Below are positions 12,780 to 24,060 of a stretch of DNA of 64,000 bases, piece by piece. The first letter of the stretch is position 1. Each line of letters begins with the position of its first letter. The stretch is from Saxidomus purpurata. Its lineage: Eukaryota; Mollusca; Bivalvia; Venerida; Veneridae. The translations under genes were made by a program, and so were the position numbers. The notes under the pieces are model-generated. The model did no database searches and was not told where the DNA came from. It saw nothing but the letters and a program-made list of their open reading frames with translations. Where the stretch lies: assembly GCA_022818135.1 (NCBI GenBank), contig JAFMSR010000009.1, positions 27,842,254 through 27,906,253 on the forward strand, written 5' to 3'.

Positions 12780-15016
12780 ATCAAAGCGCTGAAGGCACTG
12801 GAGGTGTCCTTTATACGATAATAGTGACCACTTCCCAAAGCATACAGATCTTAAATGGTAGTGTAACATTGTAACAAGAGGACAGTGATGATTCAATACT
12901 GCAGAGCTGCATTCTAGTTTGAATATGATTGCTCCATTGATGTACTAAATGCGAACACCCACGTTTAGTGTGGGGTACAATGACAGGATATGACAAGTGT
13001 ATATTACCAGCTTACCCATTCATATCAATATGAACTTCTGTGTCATTGACCAATCAAACAGCTGGCAATTTCATGGAAGGGCAATAAATACATCAATTAT
13101 TGGATTAGCTAGAGTTATGGTTCTTGGTCACAGCACCCCTGATGGTGGGATTCAAGTATTAATTCAATCCCAGTGTTCAATAGTATCCAATTTTTACTGA
13201 CAAGGTTTTAATAAAAAGGGAGATTATTTAAATAGTTATGTTATCTAAATTACAGTTCTCCATATCCTAAATGTCTTCAATCATTGCATGAAGTATCAAA
13301 TCACGACGGTCCTAGTGGTCTGTAAATCAAACTGTCTTTACTGCAACATCATTTTATAAATCCTGCCCTAGCCGAGTGGTGCTTAAATAATACTGTACAT
13401 CTTTTTATGTATCTATCTTGAATATTTCCTCCAAATATGAATCATACTTAAGTTTCTTATGATATATTAGAGTCTGCATTGGACTGACTTACACTTGTAT
13501 AAACCCAAAAACTGTGATGAGCCACCAGCTGTAAAAGGGCCAACTCCCTACCAAGTAGAGATAGGTAAAATAATACCTACATTGTAATTAGACCTATCAC
13601 TAAATGTGATAAATAGTAATTAGTCAAGATGGAGTTATTGTTCTTTTTCACTGCATTTCCTCTCATTTTGCTTGAGCATTGTATCCAGTTTTATTGAATT
13701 CTAACCAATAGTTTTCGAATTATGCCCCGGACAAGTAAAAAAGGGCAATAACTCTGTAATTACTCAAGATAGAGTTAACGTTCCTGTGCATTGCACTTGC
13801 TCTCAATGTACTTGACCATTGTATGAAGTTGTATTGCATTCCAACAAGTAGTTTTCAAGTTCTGCTGTGGACAAGGAAAAGTCACAAAGGGCAATAACTC
13901 TGTAATAACTAAAGACAGAGTTATGGTTCTTGTACACTGCACTTCCTCTCATTGCGCGACTATTGTGTGAAATTGTATTGAATTCCAACTAGTACTTTTC
14001 AAGTTATGCTCCGGACAAGGAAAAGTAAGAAAGGGCAATAACCCTGTAATTAGTCAAGATGGAGTAATGGTTCTTGTGCACTGCACTTCCTCTCAATGTG
14101 CTTGAGCATTATATGAAGTTGTATTGAATTCCAACCAGTAGTTTTCAAGTTATGCTCCAGACAAGGAAAAGAAACACAGGGCAATAATTCTGTAATTAGT
14201 CAAGAAAGAGTTATGGTTCTTGCACACTGCACTTCCTCTCATTGCGCTTGTCGGGGGTATAAATATTAGATGTAACATGCATATTGTACCACAGAAAAGT
14301 GGTCTCGATTTTTCTCAACAGCCAGTAATAAAAAAGTTAAAATGTAAGCTATTTACAGTAACTACAAAGGGAAGTAATTCTAAAAACAAGGGTAGCTCAT
14401 GGTGGTGAACATTTATGCAATGTTAAATAAAAATCCCTCCATGCAGAAATTCTCCGGACAAAGATATTATTGGATTTAACAATGAACCTCTATGTGTGAC
14501 CTTGACCCTAGACCTTGTTCATGCACATGATCCTTCGTTTCATGGTGGTGAACATTTGTGCCAAGTAACATCAAAATCCCTTAAGCATGAAGAAGATACG
14601 CTCCGAACAAATTCATTCTTGAATTTGACCTTTAACCTTGAAGAGAGTGACATTGACCTTAGAACTAGGGACCTGGTTCTCGGGCATGACACTCCATCTC
14701 GTGATGGTGAACAATTGTGCCAAGTTATTTAAGAATACCTCAATACATGGATAGTAACGGCTCGGACAAACTGAACTCAGATGTACAGATGCACATGCAT
14801 ACACTTAACGGCCATTAAACTAGGCATTAAATCCCTATACCTGTAGAATGAATAAATAATTATGATTAAATAATTAAGTCAAATAAATTAACTCTCCTCC
14901 TCAACAAAACCAAGGGCATAAGCCATTTCTTAAGCATGTGAAAACCCTATTCATATCTACTAGACTACTAATTGAAAACTTTTACAACAATTTAATAGGG
15001 TTATTAAGGTAGTGAT
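12780..15016 (+). repeat. Inverted duplication, left arm
   Basis: This 2.2-kb segment is repeated in inverted orientation at 21380-23490. Outer ends match (TCAAAGCGCTGAAGGCACTGG here; its reverse complement at about 23475-23490), and inner ends match (GGGTTATTAAGGTAGTG here; CACTACCTTAATAACCC at 21382). Sampled stretches agree at about 90 percent or better. The arm includes common interspersed sequence with GTGACCTTGACC motifs. Two differences separate the arms: a tandem array at about 13578-14260 is found only here, and the MITE at 22393-22820 is found only in the other arm. Confidence 0.85.
13610..14250 (+). repeat. About 145-bp tandem repeat, about 4.3 copies, in left arm only
   Basis: GGGCAATAACTCTGTAAT recurs at about 13743, 13888, 14034 and 14179, with the whole unit (including TGGTTCTTGTGCACTGC and TATGCTCCGGACAAGG) repeating. 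The right arm of the inverted duplication goes straight from AATACCT to AAATATTAGATGTAACATGC, so it lacks the array. Either the array expanded here or it was lost there. Confidence 0.85.
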
Positions 15017-15070
15017 GTGAATCTGCCGGATTATACGGATATTGTTTCACTCTGTACCTTGAGTGACCTG

Positions 15071-15365
15071 TACCGCCGCAATAGCCTTGTGGTTAGAGCG
15101 TCCACTTAGTGTGCGGGAGGTCGTGGGTTCGATCCTCGGCCGCGTCATACCAAAGATGAGAAAAAAATGGTACTGACAGCTCCCTTGCTTGGCGCTCAGC
15201 ATTATAAAATGGTAGTTTCAGGAAGATAAAGAGAAGCTTCCGGCTTCTGGGAAAAGGTACCGGTAAGTACTTGTTACTGGATACCCTGTTTGTCGCACAA
15301 TAGCTTTGTAGCTAATGTTGTCTGTTGATCATATGCGACGTTAAATAAGTCTTCTTTTATCTTTA
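15071..15365 (+). mobile_element. tRNA-derived SINE
   Basis: The head contains a box A-like TAGCCTTGTGGTTAGAGCG and a perfect box B, GGTTCGATCC, spaced as in a tRNA. The body follows and the 3' end has ATGCGACGTTAAATAAG, then a CTTTATCTT-type tail. GACGTTAAATAA-like 3' ends are common in molluscan SINEs. No target duplication was identified. Confidence 0.75.
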
Positions 15366-16893
15366 TCTTGGTATAATGTAAATATAAAACTGCAATTTCC
15401 CTGTCATTTATCATGTTTATTCGCTGAATAAGAATGAGTTAAGTTTTTTTACCGTGACGACAATGACACAGTTACTTAGTAAATTGGCTGTTTATAATTC
15501 TACCTCAAAGGGTAAACTCAACATATAAACATTAATTATTTTGTCCAAGCGTGGCTTTAGACATCAAGTCCAAATGGCTTTTCAACATCTCGAAACAGTC
15601 GAAAATCATTGCAAATTAGTTGCCAAAGTATTTGTGAAATTCCATTAGCATAGTTTTTCAGAATGTTTCATGTTCTGGTCATCTAATGAGCTTCCGCATT
15701 CTCTTATACATCTGCAATAGTTGCAGTGAACAGTTTTGATAAAGTTGGCTGTGTTGTATCAAATTCATCTGCTAAAGAACATATTGGACAGGTCAAGTCT
15801 TAGTTTCATTAGTCAATGTTGTTTTATAGCTAGTCTGTTTGGTAAATATCATAATATGGTTCAAGAAACTGATAAAGCAACATCAACTTTGGAAATGCTT
15901 GGAGACCAGTAAGGTTCTTGAATTTGTCATTATTGTCCCTGCAATAGTCATTATCGAATCTCGTCTTCAGTTTCAGCACTTCAGTTTTTCAGCTCAGGCG
16001 TTTCAGTCCTTAGTTTCTGTAAAATTGCATTCATATCATCCATTAAATCACCATCAATGTCCATCTGCAAAGTCGCGCCAGTTTCATCAGAGTCTAAGAT
16101 GAGTACCAATGGCGTTTCCCTTCTGTTAGCATCGGCCAACAAGTACTGCTTAAAAGTTTACTGACGGGACCCAGTCTGATTCAGTCTATCATACAAGTAT
16201 GCCTTTTTCCCTGAAAGAAAGAATGTTTAACTTAGAGTCTTTACAAGTTATGTTTTTACAGAATTAAGAAAAATGATAACCAAAGAAACAGTTAACTTTA
16301 TAATGTATACAAGCATGGCAAGGGTGTTTAGTAGACCCAAGCTCCTGGGTTCTAACCCATGATAATTTTGAAATACCTGTATTTGACCCGCAATAAAAAA
16401 CCCTACGAGTCATATTTTCATGAATTTTCATTCATGCCTCTATTACTTAATGTACATGTCCATCAACTTGTTAATTCCAAAACACTCAGGCCGCATCAAC
16501 CATTGACGCATAAGAAAGTGAGAAATGGAGGGGTAACTTGTATTTTAATCTACTCGCTTTCAGAAAATCACTGACATGCGAGGTCAGGAAGATATGTGAC
16601 AAACAGGAAAAAGGGAACATTTAAGGCAGCTGCTAGACCTTGCTGTTTTAAGAATTTTCTGAAAATGCAGCAGTATATATAAAGCTTCATTTCAACACAA
16701 AATGAAAAAATGTGATGTGCAAACATAAAATACAAGGCTCGAAACTGTATGACCCATGGGTAGACGTTTAAAAATATCACATGTATTGACTCTTGAAAAT
16801 TTTACGCTGAATTGACAATGACCCTCAAGTTTCAAAGCCTACCGACACCCTGATGGCCATAATAATCGTTATAACGTTTAGCCATTATCAAAG
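15366..16893. other. Non-genic stretch
   Basis: No gene recognised. The frames at 15839-16102 and 16359-16574 (plus) and 16568-16780 (minus) have no domain or splice support. Confidence 0.4.
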
Positions 16894-18029
16894 GTAACCA
16901 GTCAACTCATACCTAAGTAATCTCGTACCTGAATTAGTCAACTTGTACCGGATTTATTTTCGAAAAAGTCAACTTGTACATGTACCTTAAACTTTTTATG
17001 CAATATCTTTTGAGATAATAGTATTTTTTATCAATCATCATTAAATATTTGCATTAAAATACTTTATTTTGCAAAATTGCACCAGAAAATGAAATAAAGA
17101 GAATTTTTGAAAATAGTCAACTTATACCCTACGTAATCATTTGTTTCTAGCATTACTAAAATAATGAATAACGGGACTTTTGAAAATTGTATTATTTTCA
17201 TCATGTTTATGACGAAAATATGTTTTATTTCAGTTCAACTTATGGTTTTTAAGATACAATAGACCCTCGGACATCGAAATTTGGTTTGTAGTCACACTCA
17301 TAAAAGTAGTAAATTTGCTTCCTGTTTTATTTTTTGTACTGATTTATGTACAAACTTAAATTAATTATTATTTTCTGTGTGATTTTATTCATAAAGACTA
17401 GTTACTTCTCGAATGAAAATACCCTACAAAGTAATTCTCGGCTTCGCACATCCGGGCACTGATTAAAATACCTATATTCGGGAAAGGTGATTTCTCGGCT
17501 TTCATCACTGGTCTGTATGCATCTTTACTTACAAAATGCATAAAATCAAAGAAGAAAAATGAAAGAAGACGGTGTCTACCATTAGCTTATAATCATAGAA
17601 TTGAATTTGTAGTAATTCTGTGTTTTTAAAAGCTTTCTGTTTCATTTGAAATAAACTTAAACTTGCATATGGGTGTACAGTATAGACCGAGTTTTCGCCT
17701 TTCACCGAGTGACAAAATGAATGCGATCTAATAATCCGATTGGTTAACTAGCTAGTATGACGTCACAGCGAAGTCGAGAATTTATTTTCTTGCATGCAAC
17801 AGAGAAAGTTAAAGAAAAAAACAAACTTATATAACATTTAACTTAAGTTAACATATACATGTTTTTATGATAAAAGCACCCTTACAAACTATTGAAAATA
17901 ACTGACTTTTACCTGAAAAAATCAGTTTTGAAACAAAATCTACGAGTTGACTACATACATGTAGGGTACGAGTTGACTTTTTTACCAATTCAGGTACGAG
18001 GGGACTAAGGTACGAGTTGACCCGGAAGC
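16894..18029. mobile_element. Non-autonomous TIR transposon with 9-bp target duplication
   Basis: A 1136-bp element is flanked by the exact direct repeat TTATCAAAG (16885-16893 and 18030-18038). Its ends are imperfect inverted repeats of about 80 bp: left GTCAACTCATACC..CTCGTACCTGAATT..GTCAACTTGTACC, right (reversed) GTCAACTCGTACC..CTCGTACCTGAATTGG..GTCAACTCGTACC. The interior has no transposase frame. A 9-bp duplication is characteristic of Mutator-like elements, but that assignment is inference. Confidence 0.8.
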
Positions 18030-18714
18030 TTATCAAAGATGATTATGATAGAAAGATATATGTGAAGAGTGCCTGTTTACAGTATAAATAAAACAATCTG
18101 ACTCCGAGCATACTATGTGTAGAAAAAATATATCAACATATGACGAAAATGGTTCTGTATGATAAACGATTGTATAGAGTTTAGCACGAATTATTCAACA
18201 AGCATGAAGTGTTTTCGGCAATATACGTACATTTTCAAATGTATGATTCTGATCGTTGAACTATTTTGTGTCGAACGATTTTCAGATGAGAATAATCAGT
18301 CTTCGGTTTAAGAATCAAGCCTCAAAATGCCGGTAGGTACTATAGTTGTCCTTACGGACACCTAAAAATAAGACTTACTTACCTTCTAAGTCATTGCGGG
18401 TCGCAGCAGCGGCCCACTATATTTAATACGTGGTGAGTAAAAGATGCATGGAGACTTAAACACTAGATCGAATATATGCGTCTCTCTTCATTGAACTATT
18501 GAGGTAATTTTGACATGAAAACTGTGGACAAAGTCATTTTTTTTTGAAAAGCAAGAGTTGTCGTTCGTTACATAGAGGGCGCAATCTACGCCGATAAAAA
18601 TAGAGAAAAGCGCTTTTCACGTTTCAGGCGCAATCTACGCTGTGATAAATGGAAATATGATTGCTTTTTCCACTTATACAGCCTTTGACATTATAGAAAC
18701 GAAGTGTAGTTGAC

Positions 18715-18744
18715 CAGGGTCCGTATATTAATATACGGACCCTG
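18715..18744. repeat. Perfect 30-bp palindrome flanked by a 7-bp direct repeat
   Basis: CAGGGTCCGTATATT is followed directly by its exact reverse complement AATATACGGACCCTG, with no loop. The palindrome is bounded on both sides by AGTTGAC (18708-18714 and 18745-18751). Confidence 0.9.
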
Positions 18745-18825
18745 AGTTGACTGAATATTCTTCGATTGCTTTTTTAAATATATATGATATTATCTTAGCA
18801 AATTTTTTACCTTGAAATAGAAACT

Positions 18826-18945
18826 TGTCACCGTGGTGTATTGGTAGAGACCTTAGCTCACTTTCTTTCGTATAAGTGTATTCTTTTGTATAAGTGTACT
18901 TTTCCGAATCCAAAAGTTCGAATCCCACCGACACCCGTTTTTTTA
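18826..18945 (+). tRNA. tRNA-like relic with inflated variable region
   Basis: A box A-like GGTGTATTGGTAGAG and a box B AGTTCGAATCCC are about 65 bp apart, much further than in a normal tRNA. The excess contains a direct duplication of GTATAAGTGTA at about 18870 and 18889. TTTTTTT after GACACCCG could serve as a Pol III terminator. The acceptor stem does not pair well (GTCACCG against CCGACACC), so this is best read as a tRNA pseudogene or the head of a SINE, not a working tRNA. Confidence 0.45.
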
Positions 18946-18951
18946 AACTTT

Positions 18952-20690
18952 TTTTTCTGCTGTTTTAATCATCATTTTTAGCTTTTAAACCATTTAAGAA
19001 TATCTTACGGCAAATAATCATAAAAATCTTCATTCATGTCAAATTAATACGGATAATGGTAATGAAAAATTGAGACGTACCAGGAACGGTATATAGGGCA
19101 TTCTTGGACATACTGTATAAATATTATTTGGTAATTTGATGGTATTTGATTGATAACGTCTACTTTTCTTTAATACTCCACACATCTGTTACTACTTTAA
19201 ATTAACATTCATTTCAGCTATTTGTCAAACTAGCAATGCAAAATCAAACGCATTGTCGGACGATTTCTGCAAGTTCAACATGCAATAGCTTACCAAGTGA
19301 AGTTACTGCAATATAAAGGGAAGTAACCGACATGAAATAAAATTTGATTGATTTTAATTTGTAACGTAAACATATACCGTGTACGATAAAGAACGGCTAT
19401 TGGTAATTAGTTGGTTTCATCCAATCGGCAGAACGCATTTTAAATATCACAACGTTTAACTTACAACGGAAACACACCGAAAAACGGCTTACGTGATGCT
19501 TGGCGTCAGACCACAGTTATTTGCCCTTGGTTGACCACAATACGGAAGCAGTTATAGAAAACAAGTGCTTGTGTTTGATGCTGGATATCTAAAAAATTTT
19601 GAATGAAAGATATAGGATAAAGGGCATTTATTGGCAGAGAAGACCTAAAATAGCACGAAAATGACAATTTTATTGAAGTTTTTATGTCAGAAAATATTAC
19701 TTGACTGCTTGTTTACAGTAGTGATTTTGCATGGTTCCGACCATTTTCAGAGATTATTCATACTCATGAACTTTGACCTGAAATGGTGAAAAAAATGCCG
19801 GTCAACCTATAGTTTACTGAAGCTTAAAATGTTGCACTTGGACGATATTATTCAGAACAGGTTAGTTTTATTTGATCGGGATGTCAGAGAAATTGCCAAC
19901 GTGCTTTTATTGATAGCGATTAGCAAGAGTGCTAGAACAGCTTATGTCGCTACTCTGAAATATGTAAGTTTAAAATTAAAATCTATGTAAAATGTACTAT
20001 TAAGTCATTTTATTTTTCATTTGTAAGATTATTCTTTTCATTTGAAAAAAGGCGTTATTAGACTACATGCATTTCTAATATATCTGCTGGAGACCAGTTT
20101 TAGCGCACAACTCATCGGATTCGTTACGTCAGATATTTTTAGAAGACTGAAACGTCACTTGAACCAGTATTGAAAGTGGCCTTATAAAAAGTAGAAACCT
20201 CAACACCTATATAAATATTAGGGTAAAATATATAATCTGATTGTGTAGCAAGGACAATTGAATTATGTCCTAAAATTGGGGATAATTTGAAGCCAGACAA
20301 ATGTTTGTTTTCGGTTTAAAACAAATAAAAAGAGGTTATGTTTTTATACCGAGTACGCACAAACTCGTCAAAAGCACTTTTGGTGCTCACTCAGCTCAGT
20401 GAAATGTATTTGGATCGTTCACCCGAAACAAGCAGTTATCCTCTTGGACAGCATTTTGTGTTGTATGATATGCGACATCGTGTTGCTTTAATTAATATAA
20501 CCCAAGTTGAAGAACATAATTCGATTATATTACTCAGGTGCAGTTTTGCACATGAAAGACGGTTTAAACTAGAAAAAAATAGAACTTTATAAAAATGGTA
20601 TAGGCTTTTGGCAGTTGCGATTTATAGGTCTGGGCCTACTATCTACTGAAGGGGTTTGGCCGGAAGCAAATATGATATATCCTAGAAAAT
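18952..20690. other. Mostly non-genic stretch
   Basis: Apart from the exon-like frame at 19829-19963 nothing is recognised. The 84-codon frame at 20338-20592 (plus) has balanced composition but no identifiable domain, start context or splice support. Confidence 0.35.
19829..19963 (+). CDS. Exon-like ORF with strong splice donor, unrecognised
   Basis: An ATG at 19829 opens 45 codons that end exactly at a consensus donor, TAT|gtaagt. The product begins MLHLDDIIQNRLVLFDRD and continues with REIANVLLLIAISKSARTAY, a coding-like mixture of charged and aliphatic residues. No partner exon was found within the window, and the function is unknown. It could be a first exon or chance; readthrough adds nine codons before a stop. 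Confidence 0.25.
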
Positions 20691-20699
20691 ATATACCAA

Positions 20700-20965
20700 T
20701 TCATACTTCCGAGAAGCGGTGACTTAGCCACTGGAATGTCAATTCGTGGATTGCTGGTTCGATCCAAAGTCCAGGCATGAATTCCACGATGTTTAATCAT
20801 GGTGATTTCCAACCTCTGTATTATTTATATAGGAAAGCAGCCAGCGACTTGCGGAGACTTGATCCTAAAGATTCAGAACTAATATCACGCAAGAGAGGTG
20901 ATTAGACAGCCACCTCTTTACAGGCGTGATATTGCTGAAAACGTTAAAACCCATTATAACATAAG
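20700..20965 (+). mobile_element. tRNA-derived SINE, second family or degraded copy
   Basis: The head shows GTGACTTAGCCACTGG (box A-like) and TGGTTCGATCC (box B). The 3' part has GGCGTGATATTGCTGAAAAC then GTTAAAACCCA, close to the conserved ..GCTGAAAACGGCGTTAAACCC end seen in many molluscan SINEs. It differs from the SINE at 15071 in both head and body. Confidence 0.6.
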
Positions 20966-21149
20966 CCATCTAGACTGGCAGCCAACTACATGTAACTCCT
21001 TATATAGATACAGCTAAATTTTGCTGTATTCCCAGCTATAAAACTTAAAATATTTTATATTGTTATAAATCGCCACCTACCTTGACCATTTACAAGAACG
21101 TATATGCTTGATAATGTTTATGGATGTGTTATTTATACGTTGTGAGGGA

Positions 21150-21200
21150 GTGTATGTGTGCGTGCGTGCGTGCGTGCGTGTTTGTGCGCGTGCGTGCGTG
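21150..21200 (+). repeat. GTGC microsatellite
   Basis: GTGCGTGCGTGCGTGCGTG and a second GCGTGCGTGCGTGCAC block are separated by TTTGTGC. Confidence 0.85.
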
Positions 21201-21379
21201 CACTCTTTACATGTCTTATGTGTTACCATCACTAAATAAAGATGTTATTATTACATTTTTGTATTCTTATTATTAGTAGTAGTATTATACATGAATAAGT
21301 TGCTATTATTCGCGAAATTATGAACTGTGACGTTTAGCCACGAAACCCGTCAGAATGTTGTAAAGAAATCAAATAAGTA

Positions 21380-23490
21380 GTTCACTACCTTAATAACCCT
21401 ATTAAATCGTTGTAAAAGTTTTCAATTAGTAGTCTAGTAGATATGTATGGGGTTTTCACATGCTTTAGGAATAGCTATTGCCCTTGGTTTTGTTGAGGAG
21501 GAAAGTTTATTTATTTGACTTATTTATTGAATCATAATTATTTATTCATTCTACAGGTATAGGGATTTAATACCTTGTTTACTTCAGATTCATTCATTGA
21601 TTTTAATATTATGAATATGAAATCTAATATGCGTAACAAAATTGTATAGTATTGTTGTCGAACCACTTGCAACTCAATATAGCTGCCAAAATGGCCGTTC
21701 AGTGTATGCATGTGCGTCCGTACATCTGAGTTTAGCTTGTCCGAGCTGTTACTATCCATGTATCGAGGTATTCTTAAATAACTTGGCACAATTGTTCACC
21801 ACCATGAGACGGAGTGTCATGCCCAAGAACCAGGTCCCTAGTTCTAAGGTCAATGTCACTCTTAGAGGTTAAAGGTCAAATTCAAGAATGACTTTGTTCG
21901 GAGCATATCTTCTTCATGCAAAAGGGATTATGATGTTACATGGCACAAATGTTCACCACCATGAAACAGAAGATCATGTGCAAGAACAAGGTCTAGGGTC
22001 AAGGTCACACTTAGAGGTTCATTGTTAAATCCAATAATATCTTTGTCCGAAGAATTTCTGTATGGAGGGATTTTGATTTAACATGGCACAAATGTTCAAC
22101 ACCAAGAGCTGCCCTTGTTTTTAGAATTACTTCCCTTTGTTGTTACTGTAAATAGCTTACATTTTAATTTTTTTATTACTGGCTGTTGAGAAAAATCGAG
22201 ACCACTTTTCTGTGGTACAACATGCATGTTACATCTAATATTTAGGTATTATTCTACCAATCTCTACTTGGTAAGGAGTTGGCCCTTTTTACAGCTGGCG
22301 GCTCAACATGTTGTAAGTGAGCACCTACTTTTTGAATGTATACAAGTGTACGCCAGTCCTATGCAGACTATAATATATCATAAGAAACTTAAAGTGACAT
22401 TATGCACATTTTTTAAAGTAAAATTCCAGCTGAAATAGGTGTGTGTGAAAAGGGTAGAGGAAATAATAACTTTTAACCCAATACAACAAACTTTTCCTGC
22501 TACAAGTATGAAATAATAACTTTCCAAATATTGCTTTTCCTATTTTGACTGGGAGAGTCAATTTAAGAAATAAACAAATGCATGCAGGAGTAGCTTCCCT
22601 TCCACTGCCGAGCAACGCTAATAACACAAGGGAGATCACTGCCAAGGAAAGAATTATTATTTCATTTGTCCATTTTTTTAATTTCTAAAGCACCAACTTC
22701 AAATATTAATGCGGCATTATCATTAGTTTAACACATTTAAATGCACAGCAACCGAAAATTGCTTTTATAAAACTGTCACAAAAAATACACTATGTGCAGT
22801 AAGATGAGCATAATGTCACTTTAAGTATGATTCATATTTGGAGGAAATATTAAAAGATGTACAATATTATGTAAGAGCCACTCAGCTAGAGCAGGATTTA
22901 TAAATTTAGGGAGAAATTATGTTGCATTAAAGACAGTTTGATTTACAGACCACCAGGGCCGTCGTGATTTCATACTTCATGCAATGATTGAAGACATTTA
23001 GGATATGGAGAACTGTAACTTTAGATAACTTAAGTATTTAGTAAATCTCCCGTTCTGTTAAAACCTTGTCAGGAAAAGTTGGATAGTATTGAACACTGGG
23101 ATTGAATTAATACTTGAATCACACCATCAGGGGGTGCAGTGACCAAGAACCATAACTCTAGCTAATCCCATAATTGATGTATTTATTACCCTTCCATGAA
23201 ATTGCCAGCCGTTTGATTGGTCAATGACACGGAAGTTAATATTGATATGAATGGGCAAGCTGGTAATATACACTTGCCATATCCTGTCACTGTACCCCAC
23301 ACTAAACGCGAGTGTTCACATTGAGTACTTCAATGAAGCAATCATATTCAGACTAGAATGAAGCTCTACAGTATTGAATCATCACTGTCTTCTTGTTACA
23401 ATGTTACAATACCATTTAAGATCTGTATGCTTTGGGAAGTGGTCACCATTATCTTATAAAGGACTACTCCAGTGCCTTCAGCGCTTTGAT
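21380..23490 (-). repeat. Inverted duplication, right arm
   Basis: This is the reverse-complement partner of 12780-15016. It is interrupted by the MITE at 22393-22820 and lacks the 145-bp array of the left arm. The order of shared blocks (ACTACCTTAATAACCC, the GTTCACCACCATGA repeats, TTGGTAAGGAGTTGGCCC, CTTCAGCGCTTTGA) is fully collinear in reverse. No gene lies within it. Confidence 0.85.
22393..22820. mobile_element. TTAA-flanked MITE, copy 2
   Basis: A 428-bp copy of the family at 1979-2407, flanked by TTAA at 22389-22392 and 22821-22824. The left arm of the inverted duplication preserves the empty site near 13450: GAAACTTAAGTATG (reverse complement of the sequence there) with a single TTAA. 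This shows a clean insertion with TTAA duplication after the arms diverged. Confidence 0.88.
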
Positions 23491-24060
23491 TATTATCTCT
23501 CTTTATTTCATGTAAAAACTTCTCTGACAACTCTCGCTGCAACAGTAACTTGCTACGTCTAAATTACCTGTCAATTAAACTGGAGGTTGGTAAAAATAGC
23601 ACAAGACGAAACAGTAATGCAGACATAAAAGATGCTGCCAAATATATTTTCCATTTAAATAACACGCCGTAAAGTCATTGGATAGGTTTTATACATTCAT
23701 ATATACGTCATTGTTATCTACTCTACGTTGATGACCTTCTGAAGTTAGATCCAAGCTCGGGAATTAGACTTGCCGCTGAGTAATTTTTTCAGAAGTTGCA
23801 CATGATCATTTGAAATATAAGACAAAATCAGCTTAAACTACATTTATTCATAAAATTTAACTTTACATCACAATAACATACATTACTTTTTAAGCTATAT
23901 CTATTAAAAAAATTAAAACGTTTCCGCTGGGCTGGGCTTTCAGTAATAGGACCGCAATAAGACCGTAAATATGGGCCGCGTTGTAAACATGTCCGACACA
24001 TGTGTTGCTTCGTAACCGATATATTAATAGAATGCGTTATATAATTGTATTAATAGTTTA
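23491..24060. other. Non-genic stretch
   Basis: Nothing recognisable between the inverted duplication and the hairpin-ended element. Confidence 0.4.
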
